Assembly: GCA_002077045.2 (NCBI GenBank)
Contig: KZ111159.1
Span: 310,001-374,000 of the forward strand
Direction of reading: 5' to 3'
DNA length: 64,000 nucleotides
From: Rachicladosporium sp. CCFEE 5018
Taxonomy: Eukaryota > Ascomycota > Dothideomycetes > Cladosporiales > Cladosporiaceae
The first letter of the stretch is position 1. Every line of letters begins with the position of its first letter. The position numbers and the translations under genes are program-made. This document shows positions 62,333-64,000 of this stretch, piece by piece. The notes beneath the pieces are model-generated. The model worked only from the letters and a program-made list of their open reading frames with translations. It did no database searches and was not told the origin of the DNA.

Positions 62333-64000
62333 AGGGCTGTAGCTTGCCCTGTCTGTCTAAGGCTCGCGATCAACGATGACACGCTCGTAATCCAGAGTCG
62401 TTGTGTGGAGACCTTGGCACTATCCACTTGTGCTCAAGCGCTCGTTAATTTATCATCTCACCTCCCATCTCATTTCTGCTACGCTACTATCGTCCACGCC
62501 GCTACTGCACGCAAAAGCGCCAGTCGTCACGGAGACGAAAAGCGAGCATGCGTGACGAGGGTATCTCGATATCCTCCGATGCCAGCATCGCTTTATCTGG
62601 CCCTGTAGTGGGCTCAGCATCCCGTCGATTGTCCCTCATCGTCGCCCGCTCTTTACTTCCTGATTGGCAAGGACTTCCTTGTCGATTCAGTGCAGCTTCG
62701 TGCGACTGGTATCCGTTATGGCGAGATTGTGCGCGGTGCGCTCCTCGTTATCCAATCACTGCAGGCCCTGATCGTTCGGTCACATGGACCTGCCTGCTCA
62801 TTACTGGTTGCAACTTCGGAATTGCGTACTTCGCCAACTGCTGTGGAAGCCATCACCTGTACGCTTTTAAGTCGTTCATGGCTCGTCTCGTGTCGCGTTC
62901 TTGATCAATGTCGGTCGTTGTGTCCCATGCCCTTTGGTCTGCTAGTATTTTCAGCCGCCTCCAATCTCTCTTACCCGTGCATAATCGTCGCCATCTCCAT
63001 ACAACGCATCAAGCGCTCTAGTCGAGATTATATCGCCTCTTACTATCTTCACCCGCTGCGTTCACTGCTTTCAGACCTCCATCCGCCTCTCGCTTGCTCA
63101 TACTGCTCAATACTCCTTACACGTGTATCGACGTCCCCATTTCATCACTACAATATGCTGGATTTGCCACCATTGATGTCTCATTGTCGCTGCGCATTCC
63201 GCTCCGGCTTCGGTTCTTTGCTCTTTGTTTGCATGCTGCGGCGGATGGTCATCGCTGGCCACTTCGTACATTGTGAGTACGATGTCCACACGGGAAACGT
63301 AGACCGAGGATGCCCATTCCGCTCTCGTCGTGGCGCGTTCAGATGCTAAGGCGGTGCAGTTTCTGTGATACGATGCGCTTTGCAGCGGATGGCTGTCCGT
63401 CATGTGAAGGAATGCTTGATGATCTGAGCTGTAGGTGTCAGCGAGGGCTTTTGCGTTCGGCCTTCAACGTTCACAGGCGCGAATATATTGAGCGGTGCGT
63501 CGTCGGCCAAGATTGGTACTGCGTTTGCAGTAGGCTCGGTTGCTCTAACGCTGCAGCGAAGGGATTCAGAGGCACAAGGAAGTCCTCGAGTTGCTGTTGT
63601 CCCGGTCCGTACTGGCTACTGGGGGTAGCTGCAGACTCTGCTTGTATTGTTTTTCCGGTGGCTTACGTCTTGAAGAGAGAGAGCGGCTGTCTGCTTGGCT
63701 TTGTATGGTGAACAAGGCGCTCTCAGCCATGTCGTCTTGTCAGCCCATACCACCGCGGTCGTTAGTAAAGGAGCGTTTGGAGCTGGTGAGGCCCAGTGGA
63801 GAAGCGCAGCCACGCAGCTAAGGGGCACGATCATCGATCCGCCGCCTCTGCAGCCATGCAATTGCAAAGATACAATGGCAGCCTATCCTCTCGTCCTCCT
63901 TCATCTCTGAATCAGTAAAACGTAGCTCGTCGATTGCTGACCTTCCTGTTACTCTTGTGGAGCAAAACGTGAGTTGGTAACATACTGCAAATATGAAAAA
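62333..64000. other. No recognisable gene, 1.7 kb to window end
   Basis: Frames such as 62690-63349 (plus, 219 codons) are Cys/Ser/Leu-rich in a way typical of non-coding translation and match nothing I know. Pyrimidine-rich tracts near 62455-62500 and 62990-63110 suggest leaders or introns of a gene starting outside the window. Confidence 0.4.

Noticed and set aside
62690..63349. A 219-codon ORF as a gene
   Set aside because: Composition rich in Cys, Ser and Leu with no motif; looks like translated pyrimidine-rich non-coding DNA.
1..64000. CRISPR arrays, insertion sequences, transposon coding regions, rRNA
   Set aside because: No regular repeat-spacer pattern, transposase, reverse transcriptase or rRNA sequence was seen; this is a eukaryotic nuclear region.

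Overview
The window is nuclear DNA of a filamentous ascomycete (Pezizomycotina). Gene families and style suggest Dothideomycetes, possibly a black-yeast-like or Capnodiales-type fungus; that placement is inference. Supporting signs are compact genes with many 45-65 nt GT-AG introns, CTAAC-like branch sites, and a typical set of ascomycete single-copy genes (GYP7, GGC1, ATG8, CWC21, YME2, IWS1, TOM5, RAD57, a fused PABA synthase). One 100-N scaffold gap lies inside GYP7 (4597-4696).

Layout. 0-10 kb: two unrecognised ORFs, a broken GYP7 Rab-GAP, a DszC-like acyl-CoA dehydrogenase and two convergent membrane-protein genes. 10-20 kb: a DUF255 thioredoxin-domain protein, an FCP1-like HAD protein, an AhpD-like protein, the mitochondrial GTP/GDP carrier, a 1.7-kb gene-poor stretch, and a secreted GH43 glycosidase. 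20-30 kb: a dynamin-like large GTPase gene with an in-frame stop, a small membrane protein, an M1 aminopeptidase and ATG8. 30-36 kb: an accessory locus with an S8 subtilisin-like protease gene (in-frame stop) flanked on both sides by small genes that encode stand-alone relatives of its propeptide. 36-40 kb: CWC21 and YME2. 40-47.7 kb: a tandem minus-strand array of five paralogues with a CX2CX6CX10CX2CX6C (Zn2Cys6-like) cluster and a C-terminal coiled coil. 48-64 kb: IWS1, TOM5, carnitine acetyltransferase, RAD57 (frameshifted), a Zn2Cys6 regulator, an SDR-like protein and PABA synthase, then 1.7 kb without a recognisable gene.

Most interesting. (1) The subtilase locus: three intact 98-103 aa propeptide-like genes and one decayed copy surround the protease. 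Protease and small genes share an intron at the identical position. By analogy with stand-alone I9 inhibitors such as yeast Pbi2, they may be protease inhibitors or chaperones. (2) The Zn2Cys6/coiled-coil array, also with a shared phase-2 intron. Both accessory families carry changes of the C-to-T in CpA type (two in-frame stops and one lost cysteine), which is what RIP would leave.

Many genes were reassembled by hand from GT/AG sites and frame consistency; exon coordinates are given where the totals divide by three. Separate single-base frame breaks in GYP7 and RAD57 may be assembly errors.
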